Shown one piece after another: positions 35,429-45,286 of a stretch of 64,000 nt of DNA (its first letter is position 1; every line of letters starts with the position of its first letter). The stretch spans positions 26,930-90,929 of the forward strand of contig CALBZA010000028.1 of NCBI GenBank assembly GCA_937890005.1, read 5' to 3'. Source of the DNA: an uncultured Verrucomicrobia subdivision 3 bacterium. Its GTDB lineage: Bacteria; Verrucomicrobiota; Verrucomicrobiia; Limisphaerales; DASXHY01. A program made the translations under genes and the position numbers. Under the pieces are notes generated by a model. It saw only the letters and a program-made list of their open reading frames with translations, made no database searches and was not told the DNA's origin.

Positions 35429-37141
35429 TCATTGTTTCTCCAACACGATCAATGACACGCCCTGGCGCGGCAGTTCGAAACGCAGCCTTGCGCGCCCCGA
35501 CGCAACACGCACCGTTTCGGGCGCAGTCAACTCCGCCAGCTTCCCGGCTTTCACCATCGCGTCATACTGCCGTTCGTTCGGTGCGGTCGGCGATCCATAC
35601 GATTTCCAAAGCGTGTAGGCATTGCTGAATTTTTCGTCGATCCGGTAGTGCGTCATCCTCACCTCGCCATCCGGAATCGAAAGCCGCTCAATTTCCACGT
35701 CGATTGCAGCAACCGGCCCACTGACGTCGTCGTCGTGATAATGCCAGACCATGACGGCCGCTCTATTGCCATCCACGGTCGCCAAACCCGTGATGTCCGG
35801 CTGCTGGCGAACACCGGCGCGCATGATGTCGTCGAGCGGAACTTCGGCTGTGCTTTTCACCTCGACGCGCTGGCCGCTCATCCGGCTGAACATGCGAAAG
35901 ACATTCAATACAGGAAGATCGATTCCATTGCTCGCCAGCACGCGCTGGCCGGCGAAGTAAGGCTGGTCCTCGAATTCGAACGCCCACGTGAGCGCACCTT
36001 CCAGATTCACGCCGTGACGGTCCATGAGTTCATACTTCCGCGCAAAGCTGGCCGCGGTGTAGCTCGAATACATCGTTGTGTTTCGATAACCGAGTTGCGG
36101 TCCCTGACACGCCGCGCATCCGTCCGGATCCGATTCGCCAATCACAATCGGCTTCGATTTCAGTTCCGCAACCTTTGCGATCATTCCAAAACCGCGATTG
36201 ATCTCCACCAGCTGCTCGCGAATTCCAAGCCGCACATGTCCGTCCACAAACCGCGGCGCGCCCTTGGCGTGAAACGAAAGGAAATCCGTCGGCGTTCCAA
36301 TGTTGCCCGTGGCGTAATTCGTTCCCCGGGCAACATGCGTCATGAAATCCTCCATGAACTTCCCGCCGGCTCCGGCCACATCAGGCCCGCCGACTCGCGC
36401 GGTGGGAAGCGCCCGCCGGACGGCGTCGATGGCATGGTCGTGGAGCTTGTGAAATTCCTGAGGCGTTCCCTTCCAATAATCGCGCAGGTTCGGTTCATTC
36501 CACACCTGCCAATACCAGTTCTCCACCTCTTCACGACCGTAGCGTTCGACACAATGTTTCACCCATTGATAAACCAGCTCAGCCCATTTGCTGTAATCGC
36601 TTGGCGGATACGACCAGCCGGTTCCAATCCTGTTGTAAGGAAGGCCCGGACGCCATTCGTGCTGATACGGCTCGGGCTGGATGGACAATGCCTTGGGCAT
36701 GAACCCAATCTGCGCATAAGGCCGCACGCCACGCTGGAGATACGTGTCGAAAATCAAATCCAGCACGCTCCAGTCGTAAACAGGATTCCCATTGGCGTCC
36801 TCCGTGTAGGCATTGCTGCTGCCCCATTTCAACGCCGGTGACTTGTCCCCGGAACTCAGCAGATTGTGCGCTCTGAAATAAACGTTCTTCGGACTGAGTT
36901 CACCCAGTTCCTTGATGAGTTTCCGCCCGTCCTTCATGTAGGCGTAATTCGGCTCATCCGCACCGAAGAATCGCCAGATCGGTTTCATCGGACCGCGCAC
37001 GCTGCCGGCATCGATCCGGATTGTCACCGGAATCTTTCCGGATGCATCCGTTGCAATGGGAGCATTCGTCGAATCGGCGGCGGACAGTTTCAAGGTGACC
37101 GCGAGCACCGGCAGTAATGCGAACAAAAGATTTCGTTTCAT
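35429..37141 (-). CDS. secreted glycoside hydrolase family 39-like (beta-xylosidase/related)
   Basis: A 570-residue exported enzyme with signal peptide MKRNLLFALLPVLAVTLKLS. The (beta/alpha)8 domain has the acid/base Glu in YWQVWNEPNLRDYW and a probable nucleophile in KPIVIGESDPDG; GGPDVAGAGGKFMEDF and DFLSFHAKG are GH39-like. A C-terminal beta-sandwich ends the protein. GH39 enzymes cleave beta-xylosides or related sugars. Same direction as the propeller glycosidase, with repeat B in the 178-bp gap between them. Confidence 0.85.
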   Translation of the reverse strand: MKRNLLFALLPVLAVTLKLSAADSTNAPIATDASGKIPVTIRIDAGSVRGPMKPIWRFFGADEPNYAYMKDGRKLIKELGELSPKNVYFRAHNLLSSGDKSPALKWGSSNAYTEDANGNPVYDWSVLDLIFDTYLQRGVRPYAQIGFMPKALSIQPEPYQHEWRPGLPYNRIGTGWSYPPSDYSKWAELVYQWVKHCVERYGREEVENWYWQVWNEPNLRDYWKGTPQEFHKLHDHAIDAVRRALPTARVGGPDVAGAGGKFMEDFMTHVARGTNYATGNIGTPTDFLSFHAKGAPRFVDGHVRLGIREQLVEINRGFGMIAKVAELKSKPIVIGESDPDGCAACQGPQLGYRNTTMYSSYTAASFARKYELMDRHGVNLEGALTWAFEFEDQPYFAGQRVLASNGIDLPVLNVFRMFSRMSGQRVEVKSTAEVPLDDIMRAGVRQQPDITGLATVDGNRAAVMVWHYHDDDVSGPVAAIDVEIERLSIPDGEVRMTHYRIDEKFSNAYTLWKSYGSPTAPNERQYDAMVKAGKLAELTAPETVRVASGRARLRFELPRQGVSLIVLEKQ

Positions 37142-37207
37142 TCAGTGGTTGTCTGGTTGTCAGGGCAATTCAGCGGACGCTTTCAAAAGAAGCGCGGTTT
37201 CGTTCAT

Positions 37208-40200
37208 TCAATATTCCTTCAGCCAAAGCCGGAAGAAATTGACGCCGTTGGTTACCGGCCCGGTCAGAAGCTGCGGTCCGAACGCTCCGTTCCAGCCGGA
37301 ATTCCCCGGCACGTCCCACAACACCCAGTCGAATAGATTCGTTGAAACGAGAACCTGGCCCATGGCGTTGACGGAGGGTGCGAACCCGACTTGAACCACG
37401 TTTTCCGGCGTCACCTGAATCGACAGATCGATGTTGGTATTCAGCGAGAGCGGCAATGTGCCGAGCAGGTACTCCGTGTAGTTGTTGCGTCCGTCTTCGT
37501 CAGGATCATCTTCTGCAAGTCCATTCGGGGCGTTGGTCGATCCGAAGTTTGCGACCTGCCAGTCGCTGAACGAAATCCGGTTTGCGTCGAACTCTGTGAT
37601 CCATCTTGAGAGCAGCTCGATCGCCGCTTCGTCCAGTTCCCGCGTCGCAATCGGCGGCATGCGGGTGAATCCATTGGTCGCCGCAACGCGATTTAAAATA
37701 ATCGAATGCAGCGTGTCGCCCGGAACAATCAATTTGTTCGCCGAATCACCGCCGTTGTTGATCGCATCGCCATTGATCATCCGCGTGTCGAAGAGCGGCG
37801 TGGACGCGCGTCCATCCCAGCTGTCTCCGCCGGTCCCGCCCGGTCGATGGCAGTTGGCGCAGTTGACGTCGAGATACGACCGCGCGCGTAATTCAAGCGA
37901 AACACTTTCATCGTCCGGCGTGAAATGTTTCGGCAAAACGTTCGAAGGCTCGGGTTCGTTTGCGAAGTAACCCGCGGCATGGAGAAGCTCAAGCTGGTTG
38001 CCATGAAACCCGTTGATCGTGTTCGTCCGGTTCAACTGGCGCGTCGTGAATGACAGCGCATAACCAGCCTGCGGCGTGTGGCACGCCAGGCATTCAGCGC
38101 GGCTCGGAATGCGCCAGAGCTGGGTAACCGTCTGGCTGGCGTTCGTGATGACAAACGGAATGTCCACGCCTGCGTCCGGCGCGAGAGTCGCATCGGTCTG
38201 GTTCTCGTTCCATTGATAACTGACGCCGTAAACTCCAGCGGCATTGCGGACGAGCAGCCGCGTTTCGACCCGCCGTTTCGTCTCCGGATTGCCGCGCTCC
38301 ATTTCGAGATCGAAATGCTTCACCCAGATTTGATTTGTCGGGAAGTTCCAGAGTCCCTCGCGTGACCACGTCATCTGGCTGACGGCATCAGGAATGGTGA
38401 ACCACCGCCGTTTCAGCGCATGATCGCTCCAGAACGAAAGGTTCGGCTCATACGGCAGCACGCCGGGCGCTGGAGAAAGGTCCGTTAAGTCTGCGAACAA
38501 TCCGGTCTCGCTCAGGTTTAATGGATAACTTCCCGCCGGAGTTCCCACCACCAGTCGAAAAATGCGTCCGCCCCCGATGTCCGCCATCAACACGTCGCCA
38601 TTCGAAGGGTCTGGTGCGAAACCCACGATGTTTGCCTGTCCGGCAATGCGCGTGACGGAAACCGAGGAATTGGTCTGGCGCAGCGCCCAGATGTTGCCAC
38701 TGACGTAATCCGCAAAAACATACGCGCCGGACAGGTCCGGAATCCGGCTTCCACGATAGACGAATCCGCCGGTGATCGAATTTCCCTCATTGGGACCGCT
38801 GCCGTGTCCGTAAACATAAATCGGCGGGCTGTGATAGAGCGTATTGAAGTTCGCCGGTGCAGAGCCTGAACGCGGACCAATTCCCGTTCCTTCCCGAAAA
38901 GCCCAGCCGTAATTGCCGCCGTTGGTCACGATGTTTACCTCTTCCCAAAGGCCCTGCCCCACATCGCCGCACCAGAGATTGCTCGTCACCATGTCGAAGG
39001 AGAATCGCCATGGATTGCGGAAACCCACGGCATAGAGTTCGGTTCGGACAGTGTTCGGATTGACAGTTGTGCCCAGAAAATTCGTCGCGCCGACATACGG
39101 ATTGTCCGTCGGCACTTTATACGCCGCGAAACCGGAATAAAGCGGCACGCCGGAAAATGGGTTCGGTTCGAGATTCTCAGGACGACGATCCACATCGATG
39201 CGTGCGATCGCCGCGAAGAAACCGTCGTTGATCTTTTGCGCGTGTCCTTGCGAATCGTTCTGATCCCCACCATCGCCAAGCGAAATGTAGAGATAGCCAT
39301 CCGGCCCGAAGTGCAGATCGCCGCCATTGTGATTCCCGGCGGTATCCGCCTGCTGGAAAAGAATCACTTCCGAACTCGTGTCGGCGAGATTCGGATTGTC
39401 TTCCCGCGTCATGAAGCGCGACAGACGTTCGTAGGTGACGCCAGAGGAGTTGACCGAATAGTAGATGAAGAAGAACCGGTTTGTCGCATAACCCGGATGG
39501 AACGCGAGCCCGAGCAATCCCTGTTCGCTGGAGGTGCTCAGCGCCTCGCCGCGGCCATTCAGAAGCGTCGGCAGATTCAAAAACGTGCTGGCTGAACTGG
39601 CGTTGGCGAGGTTCGTGATCACGCGCAATAAACCGCCCTTCTGGCAGATGAACAACCGGTTCGTTTCACCCGGCGGCGTGCGCAGGCAAAGCGGTTGATT
39701 GAAGCTGATCGACGGGAACGCCTCTTGAAGTTCATAAACCGTCGGGGGCGGCGCGGATGGAACATTCAGTGAACCGTTCGCAATCCGTAACGCATTGGTA
39801 AACTGGACGGTCACCGTGGCCGGACCGGAAGTTCCTCCAACACCGCCAACCTGATAAGTGAACGAGTCGGATTCAGGCGCACCATCTGTGTGCGTGTAAA
39901 GAATTTGTCCCGACGCATCTGCCGTCGCCATTCCAAAACTCGGCGGTGTCAGAATCGAAACCGTGTTCGCCAGCGTCTGGCCGGAATCGTTCGCAAGAAC
40001 CGGAATGAGCGCCTTTTGATTGTGATGCATTACGATCGAATCATTCTGCGTCACGGGTGCCGATGGATCGGATCCGACGGTTCTGCTGCTCGCAATTTCC
40101 GCCGGGGTCATCGCGTGATCGTAAATCCGGAATTCGTCACAGATCAGATTGGCCTGACTGTCTCCGGTGAATTGAGAACGCCCGATCCAGTTGTTGACGT

Positions 40201-40897
40201 CGCGAATGTTCTGCAGCTTGAAGTTCAGATTCAACGTCTGCACCAGCGTGCCATTGAGATACCAGCGCACCTGCGCCCCGGAAGTTCCAAAACTTCCCGC
40301 GCCATCCTCCACCACGATGGCGAAATGATATTGAACGCCGTTGTTGATCGTCGCTCCGCTGTCCACAAGCAATTCCGAGGCGCCGTTGGCACGGCCGGAA
40401 AGACGCTGGGTGTTGGCGCTTGTACCGCGATTGACGGCCAGCATCAGGTTGTCCGTGGACGAAGTCCCGCCCGGCGCGCTTCCCGCGTCCGGACGAATCT
40501 CCCCGGCGACGGCGCCGGTTCCCATTCCTGAGGCAAGATTCATCCGACCGAAATCGAAAAGCCGCTGCCAGTTTTTGGCGGAACCCAGCGTCGCCCAGAT
40601 TTCGATCGTGAGATTCGTCTTCGACGAGATCAATCCATTGGGAAGATCCACGTAAGCCGAAATGGAAGTCGGCGCCAGATTTCCGCTCGTCATGCCTGGG
40701 AGGGTGAGCGCAGAACCATTGAACGTCGCTCCGGTTCCAACGACCACTCCATTGGAACCGGAGATGGAATCGACGATGACCGTTCCCGCAGGCGCTGCTC
40801 CGGCGGGATCGTTGAATGACCAGCGATGAACGAGACCTGCATGACTGAACGCGGCGAACAGTGTGACCGGCAGGACAATGCAAAGAATAGACTTCAT
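37208..40897 (-). CDS. giant secreted LamG - cadherin-like - sugar dehydrogenase - di-heme cytochrome protein
   Basis: A 1229-residue exported protein with signal peptide MKSILCIVLPVTLFAAFSHA. Residues ~22-265 form a concanavalin/LamG-type domain (LVHRWSFND, EIWATLG, YDHAMTPAEI). Residues ~275-370 are a bacterial Ig/cadherin-like domain (NDSIVMHHNQKALIPVLAND). Residues ~395-780 are a PQQ-dependent glucose/sorbosone dehydrogenase propeller (EQGLLGLAFHPGY, GGDLHFGPDGYLYISLGDGG, NPWRFSFD, GGNYGWAFREG). Residues ~790-1110 are a heme region with two CxxCH motifs, CLACH (Cys936) and CANCH (Cys1013). An EF-hand-like EDDPDEDGRNNYTEYLLGT and a tail ending NFFRLWLKEY finish it. Probably oxidises sugars and passes electrons to its own hemes. 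Confidence 0.85.
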   Translation of the reverse strand: MKSILCIVLPVTLFAAFSHAGLVHRWSFNDPAGAAPAGTVIVDSISGSNGVVVGTGATFNGSALTLPGMTSGNLAPTSISAYVDLPNGLISSKTNLTIEIWATLGSAKNWQRLFDFGRMNLASGMGTGAVAGEIRPDAGSAPGGTSSTDNLMLAVNRGTSANTQRLSGRANGASELLVDSGATINNGVQYHFAIVVEDGAGSFGTSGAQVRWYLNGTLVQTLNLNFKLQNIRDVNNWIGRSQFTGDSQANLICDEFRIYDHAMTPAEIASSRTVGSDPSAPVTQNDSIVMHHNQKALIPVLANDSGQTLANTVSILTPPSFGMATADASGQILYTHTDGAPESDSFTYQVGGVGGTSGPATVTVQFTNALRIANGSLNVPSAPPPTVYELQEAFPSISFNQPLCLRTPPGETNRLFICQKGGLLRVITNLANASSASTFLNLPTLLNGRGEALSTSSEQGLLGLAFHPGYATNRFFFIYYSVNSSGVTYERLSRFMTREDNPNLADTSSEVILFQQADTAGNHNGGDLHFGPDGYLYISLGDGGDQNDSQGHAQKINDGFFAAIARIDVDRRPENLEPNPFSGVPLYSGFAAYKVPTDNPYVGATNFLGTTVNPNTVRTELYAVGFRNPWRFSFDMVTSNLWCGDVGQGLWEEVNIVTNGGNYGWAFREGTGIGPRSGSAPANFNTLYHSPPIYVYGHGSGPNEGNSITGGFVYRGSRIPDLSGAYVFADYVSGNIWALRQTNSSVSVTRIAGQANIVGFAPDPSNGDVLMADIGGGRIFRLVVGTPAGSYPLNLSETGLFADLTDLSPAPGVLPYEPNLSFWSDHALKRRWFTIPDAVSQMTWSREGLWNFPTNQIWVKHFDLEMERGNPETKRRVETRLLVRNAAGVYGVSYQWNENQTDATLAPDAGVDIPFVITNASQTVTQLWRIPSRAECLACHTPQAGYALSFTTRQLNRTNTINGFHGNQLELLHAAGYFANEPEPSNVLPKHFTPDDESVSLELRARSYLDVNCANCHRPGGTGGDSWDGRASTPLFDTRMINGDAINNGGDSANKLIVPGDTLHSIILNRVAATNGFTRMPPIATRELDEAAIELLSRWITEFDANRISFSDWQVANFGSTNAPNGLAEDDPDEDGRNNYTEYLLGTLPLSLNTNIDLSIQVTPENVVQVGFAPSVNAMGQVLVSTNLFDWVLWDVPGNSGWNGAFGPQLLTGPVTNGVNFFRLWLKEY

Positions 40898-41010
40898 GCG
40901 ACGGAAGTGTCAGTTACGGGAGTGGCGGCGGGTCCACTTTTCCTGAAGTCGGAAAACAATGCCAGCTCGAAAACGGGCCATTCGTCTTTTTGAAAGCAAC
41001 CGATCGAAAA

Positions 41011-41050
41011 ATAAAAAAGCCGTTCCGCATCTCACGGAACGGCGTTTTTT
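41011..41050. terminator. bidirectional Rho-independent terminator
   Basis: Perfect 9-bp stem GCCGTTCCG / CGGAACGGC (41019-41027, 41035-41043), with A-run on the left and T-run on the right. It ends the Fe-S carrier gene (minus strand). Confidence 0.95.
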
Positions 41051-41071
41051 AGCCCAAACGATACCGCGTGT

Positions 41072-41437
41072 TCAGGCCTGAAAGGATTTTCCACATCCGC
41101 AACTCTGGCGGGCGTTCGGATTGTTGATCTTGAAGCCGCCGCCAGTGAGCGCGTCGCTGAAATCGATCTGTGTCCCCTTCAGATATTTCGCGCTGAAAGG
41201 ATCCACCACCACCGAAACTCCAAACATCTCGACCAGAAAATCGTCAGGACGTTTCTCATCGAACACCATCGAATACTGCATCCCGGAGCAACCGCCCTGC
41301 TCCACAAAAACGCGCATGATCTTGCCGTTGTTTTCCGGCCGATTGAGCATCGCCTTCACTTCCTCAGCGGCGGTCGGCGTCAGTGATATGACTGGGTCGG
41401 TGACAGAGTCTGTTTGCATTTGAACCACGGTTGACAC
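41072..41437 (-). CDS. A-type iron-sulfur cluster carrier (IscA/ErpA family)
   Basis: Delivers Fe-S clusters to apo-enzymes. 121 residues. Typical motifs: ISLTPTAAEEVKAML, RVFVEQGGCSGMQYSM (first ligand Cys), VVVDPFSAKYLKGTQIDF, and the C-terminal CGCGKSF with the other two cysteines. Stand-alone; no isc/suf genes nearby, so ErpA-like function is as likely as IscA. Ends in a strong terminator. Confidence 0.92.
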   Translation of the reverse strand: MSTVVQMQTDSVTDPVISLTPTAAEEVKAMLNRPENNGKIMRVFVEQGGCSGMQYSMVFDEKRPDDFLVEMFGVSVVVDPFSAKYLKGTQIDFSDALTGGGFKINNPNARQSCGCGKSFQA

Positions 41438-41470
41438 TAGTCGCGGGGCGGATGGCTGTCAAACCACCCG

Positions 41471-44140
41471 TCAAGGCTTTGCCGAGGCCGTCTGTTCCCG
41501 CACTTTCAAGAGCCGGCGATTGATGGTCGTTTGAACCGCGGTTGACAGATTGGGAATTTTCAGCAGCGTTCTGTAAACCTCCGCCGCCTGCGCATTCTCG
41601 CCGAGGCGCTCGGCCAGTTGGGCGGTTTCCATTCCTGCCTTCTGATACCAGAAAAGATCGTCCGCCTGATTCCGCCGGAGAGTCTCGCCAAAGAACGCGT
41701 CGCTGTACTGGCGCAAAGCTTCCTTGAGAAGTTCCTGCTGCTCAGCGCCCTGTCGCTTCTCCGCACGCGCCTCGGCCACGACGCCGAGCGCGACCTTGGC
41801 CTGACGCCAGGTGCCGGTCGAGGCATTGGTCGCAGTTAAAACCTTGTTGTAAGCCTCGATTGCCCGCTCGTAATTCTTCGGATTCGCGGAAGCCATCTCC
41901 TTGAAACAGTCTCCCAACCGTCCCCAGGCATGCGGAACCTCCGGTCGTCCCGGATATGTTTTGATGACAAACCGGAAACACTCCGCGGCTTCCTCAAGAT
42001 CGGACAATCGATTCGTGGAACCCGGTTCGTTGCGCGCCATGTAGGCGTCACCGGCCGCAAGGGCCCCTTTGATCCGCAATTCCTCCGTGCAGCGCGGATC
42101 GGTGCTCTTCATCAACGCTGTGAAGTAGGAAATGGCGTCCTTGTAACTGATGCGCGCCATCGCCGCCATTCCCGCCCGCAGATGCGCCGGGAAATACAAC
42201 TCGGAGTTCGCGTAATTCGTCGTCCACGGATAGTTCTCCTCCGCCTTGGGATTGTTGCCCTGTCGAAAATAGTAATCGCCGATCCACCATTTCGCCCGTG
42301 GCGCCAGCTCGTGCTCAGGGAAATCGGAAACGAAACTCGTGAACGCGGCCAGCGCATTGGTATCCGCGCCGGACATCGCAAGATCCCAGGCCCGTGCGAA
42401 CTTTGCCTCGGCCAGTTGCGGGTGATCCGGGAACGTTGTGATCCAGGCATTGTAGTTTGAAATCGCCGCCGACCAGTTTTCTTCGCGTTCGTATGTCCGG
42501 GAAATCGCCAGCCGCACCTGCGGCAGCAAGGCGTTCGTCGGTCCGAAATAATTTTCGAACCGCTCAAAAAGTTCACGTGCTGCGGCGGGTCTGCTGTGCC
42601 TTGCGTAACCTTCCGCGACCAGGAACAGAACGCGATCGCCCATGAGCCCGTTCGGATACCAGTCGAGCAGCTTTTCCATCGCTTCGGCTGCACCCGTCAG
42701 ATTCGTCACAGCCAGCGCGGCGCGAGTGGCCTGATACAGCGCCTGCTCCAGCAACGCTGGACGGATGTCGGGAGTCGTCTCGTAAGTCGCGACCAGTTCG
42801 CGATACGACTCAAATGCGCGGTCGAAATCTTTGGCATTGAAATACGAGTCACCCAATTTGAAGCGTGCCACCGCCTGACTCTCCGATACCGGCAACTTTC
42901 CGATCGCCGCGCCGAAAGCCGCTTCAGCGGCAACCATGTCCCCGGCGTACCACAGGCACCATCCCCTGCCGAGCAGCGCCTTGCCGGCGAGAGAACTGTT
43001 CGGATGATCCCGCAGCAGCGCATCGAATTGCGCCAGCGCCATGGAGAGCTGATTGGTTGCAATTTCCAGCGATGTGACAGCCTGTTTCAAATGAAGTTCG
43101 CCCAGTGTGAGGAGGACCGTGTCGCCGGCCGGCGAATTGGGATAGTCGCGCTGATACCGCTCCAGCCGACGGACGGCATCTGCTGCCTGGTTCTGCGATG
43201 CGCCGGGAGCCTGCGAACTCATCTGGGACAGACTCAGTTCCGCGATCTTCAAAAGAGCGAGTCGTTGTTGCTCGACCGGAACGCTGTTGGTCAGGTTCTG
43301 TTCGTACCAGCCGATAGCACGATCGAAGCTCTTCGTGCGCTCAAAGATGCTTCCAATCAAAGAATAGGTTTCCCCGCGCAACCGGCCGTTTCCAGATGCC
43401 TCCGCTGCAGCGAGAAGATTCGTGGCCGCGGCGCGAGCGTCATCAATTTTGTTTTCCGCCAGTTTAATCCGTGTCTGCAGATGCCAGCGCTGCCACAGGA
43501 AATCGTTTTTCAGCTTGCTCAGATCGAGACCTGCAATCGCCTCTTCAGCTTCGCGCGGCTTTCCCTCCAGCAACTGGGCCTCTCCCAAAAGCAGAAAACC
43601 GCGGGGAACCCAGTCGCTCGTGTTCGTCGCGGCCATCGAACGAAACAGCGAATTCGTCGCACCGAGCAACTCCGTTACTTTTGACCATCGCTCCTGCCGC
43701 GCGAAAGCCGATGCCCGGGCCACGATCGCTTCCATCCGGTTTGTCGATTCGGGAAACTGCTCCAGCAAGGTGGCGAAAGTTTGCGCCGCGGCCTCGTAGT
43801 TCGTCTGGCCGAGATGTCCCTGCGCAATCCAGTAGAGATACAGATCGCCGAGTTCTCCGGCGCGATGCCGGTTTGCTGACAGCAGATTGATGCCTTCCTC
43901 AAAATTCCTGTTTTTGATCAAGGCCTCCGCCTGAAACAGGATCGCCTCCGGAACACGGAACGACGTCGGAAAATTCGTCACGAACGCGCCGAAATCCTGC
44001 GCGGCAAATTCCCACATGCCGTGAGTGAACTTCGCTGCCGCCTTGTCGAACGCGCGCGACTCGGCCGTTGCCGCCGAACACTCGTTCGCGGAAGCCGTCA
44101 GCATCAACGCAAGAAGCAGAACTCTCAGCCAGTAAAACAT
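41471..44140 (-). CDS. secreted tetratricopeptide repeat protein
   Basis: A ~889-residue protein. Start at 44140 (MFYWLRVLLLALMLTASANE...) gives a signal peptide; an upstream in-frame ATG at 44236 does not. The whole mature part is helical TPR/BamD-YbgF-like repeats: FDKAAAKFTHGMWEFAAQDF, YEAAAQTFATLLEQFPES, FDRAIGWYEQNL, PAAARELFERFENYF, YERAIEAYNKVL, AEVYRTLLKIPN. Likely periplasmic scaffold for protein complexes. Follows the glycerol-1-phosphate dehydrogenase gene on the same strand after ~100 bp that include an extragenic palindrome. Confidence 0.82.
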   Translation of the reverse strand: MFYWLRVLLLALMLTASANECSAATAESRAFDKAAAKFTHGMWEFAAQDFGAFVTNFPTSFRVPEAILFQAEALIKNRNFEEGINLLSANRHRAGELGDLYLYWIAQGHLGQTNYEAAAQTFATLLEQFPESTNRMEAIVARASAFARQERWSKVTELLGATNSLFRSMAATNTSDWVPRGFLLLGEAQLLEGKPREAEEAIAGLDLSKLKNDFLWQRWHLQTRIKLAENKIDDARAAATNLLAAAEASGNGRLRGETYSLIGSIFERTKSFDRAIGWYEQNLTNSVPVEQQRLALLKIAELSLSQMSSQAPGASQNQAADAVRRLERYQRDYPNSPAGDTVLLTLGELHLKQAVTSLEIATNQLSMALAQFDALLRDHPNSSLAGKALLGRGWCLWYAGDMVAAEAAFGAAIGKLPVSESQAVARFKLGDSYFNAKDFDRAFESYRELVATYETTPDIRPALLEQALYQATRAALAVTNLTGAAEAMEKLLDWYPNGLMGDRVLFLVAEGYARHSRPAAARELFERFENYFGPTNALLPQVRLAISRTYEREENWSAAISNYNAWITTFPDHPQLAEAKFARAWDLAMSGADTNALAAFTSFVSDFPEHELAPRAKWWIGDYYFRQGNNPKAEENYPWTTNYANSELYFPAHLRAGMAAMARISYKDAISYFTALMKSTDPRCTEELRIKGALAAGDAYMARNEPGSTNRLSDLEEAAECFRFVIKTYPGRPEVPHAWGRLGDCFKEMASANPKNYERAIEAYNKVLTATNASTGTWRQAKVALGVVAEARAEKRQGAEQQELLKEALRQYSDAFFGETLRRNQADDLFWYQKAGMETAQLAERLGENAQAAEVYRTLLKIPNLSTAVQTTINRRLLKVREQTASAKP

Positions 44141-44197
44141 CGTCACGACTCTACCCGAGCGCGAAACGGAACGGAAAGACTGAAATGTCGTCCGCAA

Positions 44198-44234
44198 CGG
44201 ACCTACTGCAGGTCGGGCTTGCAGGCTGGCCTGC
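44198..44234. repeat. extragenic palindrome (CTGCAGG type)
   Basis: 'CTACTGCAGGTCGGGC' and 'TTGCAGGCTGGCCTGCA' form nested dyads between two genes. Similar in style to the palindromes at 46012, 54590 and 61936-62019. Confidence 0.45.
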
Positions 44235-44236
44235 AT

Positions 44237-45286
44237 TCACACGAAACAATTCTTCAAACGAGAATCCGATTTCAGAATGGCTTCGATCTCCGGCAAACAA
44301 TCGCGTTCGGAAAGGATCGTGTGAAAGTCTGCCTTGATCGAAGGTGCCATACGCACCGCCTCAATCCACTCAGCTCGCGAAAACGGCGCGGACTCAATCG
44401 ATCGCCAGAAACCGGTCGCATCGAACAGTCGGCCGATCAGATCGGTGTGCTTCCCCTGCAGGATGCTCATGATGTAAGTCGCCACGCCCACCTGAAGACC
44501 GTGCAACGCCGGACGGGCGCTCAGGCTGTCCAACGCATGTGAAATCAAATGCTCGCTTCCGCTTGCCGGCCGCGATGAACCGCAGATCGCCATCGCAATT
44601 CCGTTCAGCATCAATGCCGTTCCGAGCAATTGAACGCCTTCGAGATCGCGAACCGGATGTGCCATGAACTGAAACACGCTGGCATCCGAAAGGAGCGCTG
44701 CGAAATCATCGACCGGCGTGCCGCATGCATGAAACGCCAGCTTCCAGTCGGTTACCGCTGTGAACTTCGCCACAAGGTCCCCCACGCCCGAATGCCAGAG
44801 CACCTCCGGCGCGTTCAGGCAGACTTCACTGTCGAGCACCACGCCAAATGGCATTGCCGACGGAAGCGATCGACGTTTTCCGCCGATCGTCAAACTCGAT
44901 TGCGGACTGCAGAAACCGTCGTTGGAAAGCGACGTCGGAACTGCGATGTAAGGCAGGCGCGCCAGGAATGAAACGTACTTTGCAACATCCAGCGCCTTGC
45001 CGCCGCCGAAACCGATGATGGCATCGACCGGGCCGGCAATGCCCCTGAACAACATCTCCGCCTGCTCAAAGCTCGCGCTCGCGACAGGCGACGTCTGAAT
45101 CGTTTGAATATTTTCGGCTTCCAAACCTGCACGCAGCCGTTGCAGCAAAATCGGATTCAGGTCCTGGCTGTGGAACAGGACGATGCGTTTGAATTCATTC
45201 CGTCGCGCATAGATGCCGATGCGATCCAACGCGCCGCGTTTGAGTCGAACCAGCGAAGGAATGGAAACCTGTTTGTGCGTCAGCAT
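44237..45286 (-). CDS. glycerol-1-phosphate dehydrogenase family (AraM-like)
   Basis: An iron-containing-alcohol-dehydrogenase-fold enzyme of the G1PDH group, predicted to reduce dihydroxyacetone phosphate to sn-glycerol-1-phosphate with NAD(P)H. 349 residues. NAD-binding IIGFGGGKALDVAKYVSF, substrate/metal motifs VPTSLSNDGFCSPQSSL, the metal-ligand region SGVGDLVAKFTAVTDW, and GSEHLISHALD (His ligand), HGLQVGVATYIM (second His). Its start overlaps the stop of the HAD phosphatase gene by 7 bp. In archaea this enzyme makes the lipid backbone; in Bacillus AraM makes heptaprenylglyceryl phosphate. No prenyltransferase of that pathway is visible nearby. Confidence 0.88.
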   Translation of the reverse strand: MLTHKQVSIPSLVRLKRGALDRIGIYARRNEFKRIVLFHSQDLNPILLQRLRAGLEAENIQTIQTSPVASASFEQAEMLFRGIAGPVDAIIGFGGGKALDVAKYVSFLARLPYIAVPTSLSNDGFCSPQSSLTIGGKRRSLPSAMPFGVVLDSEVCLNAPEVLWHSGVGDLVAKFTAVTDWKLAFHACGTPVDDFAALLSDASVFQFMAHPVRDLEGVQLLGTALMLNGIAMAICGSSRPASGSEHLISHALDSLSARPALHGLQVGVATYIMSILQGKHTDLIGRLFDATGFWRSIESAPFSRAEWIEAVRMAPSIKADFHTILSERDCLPEIEAILKSDSRLKNCFV

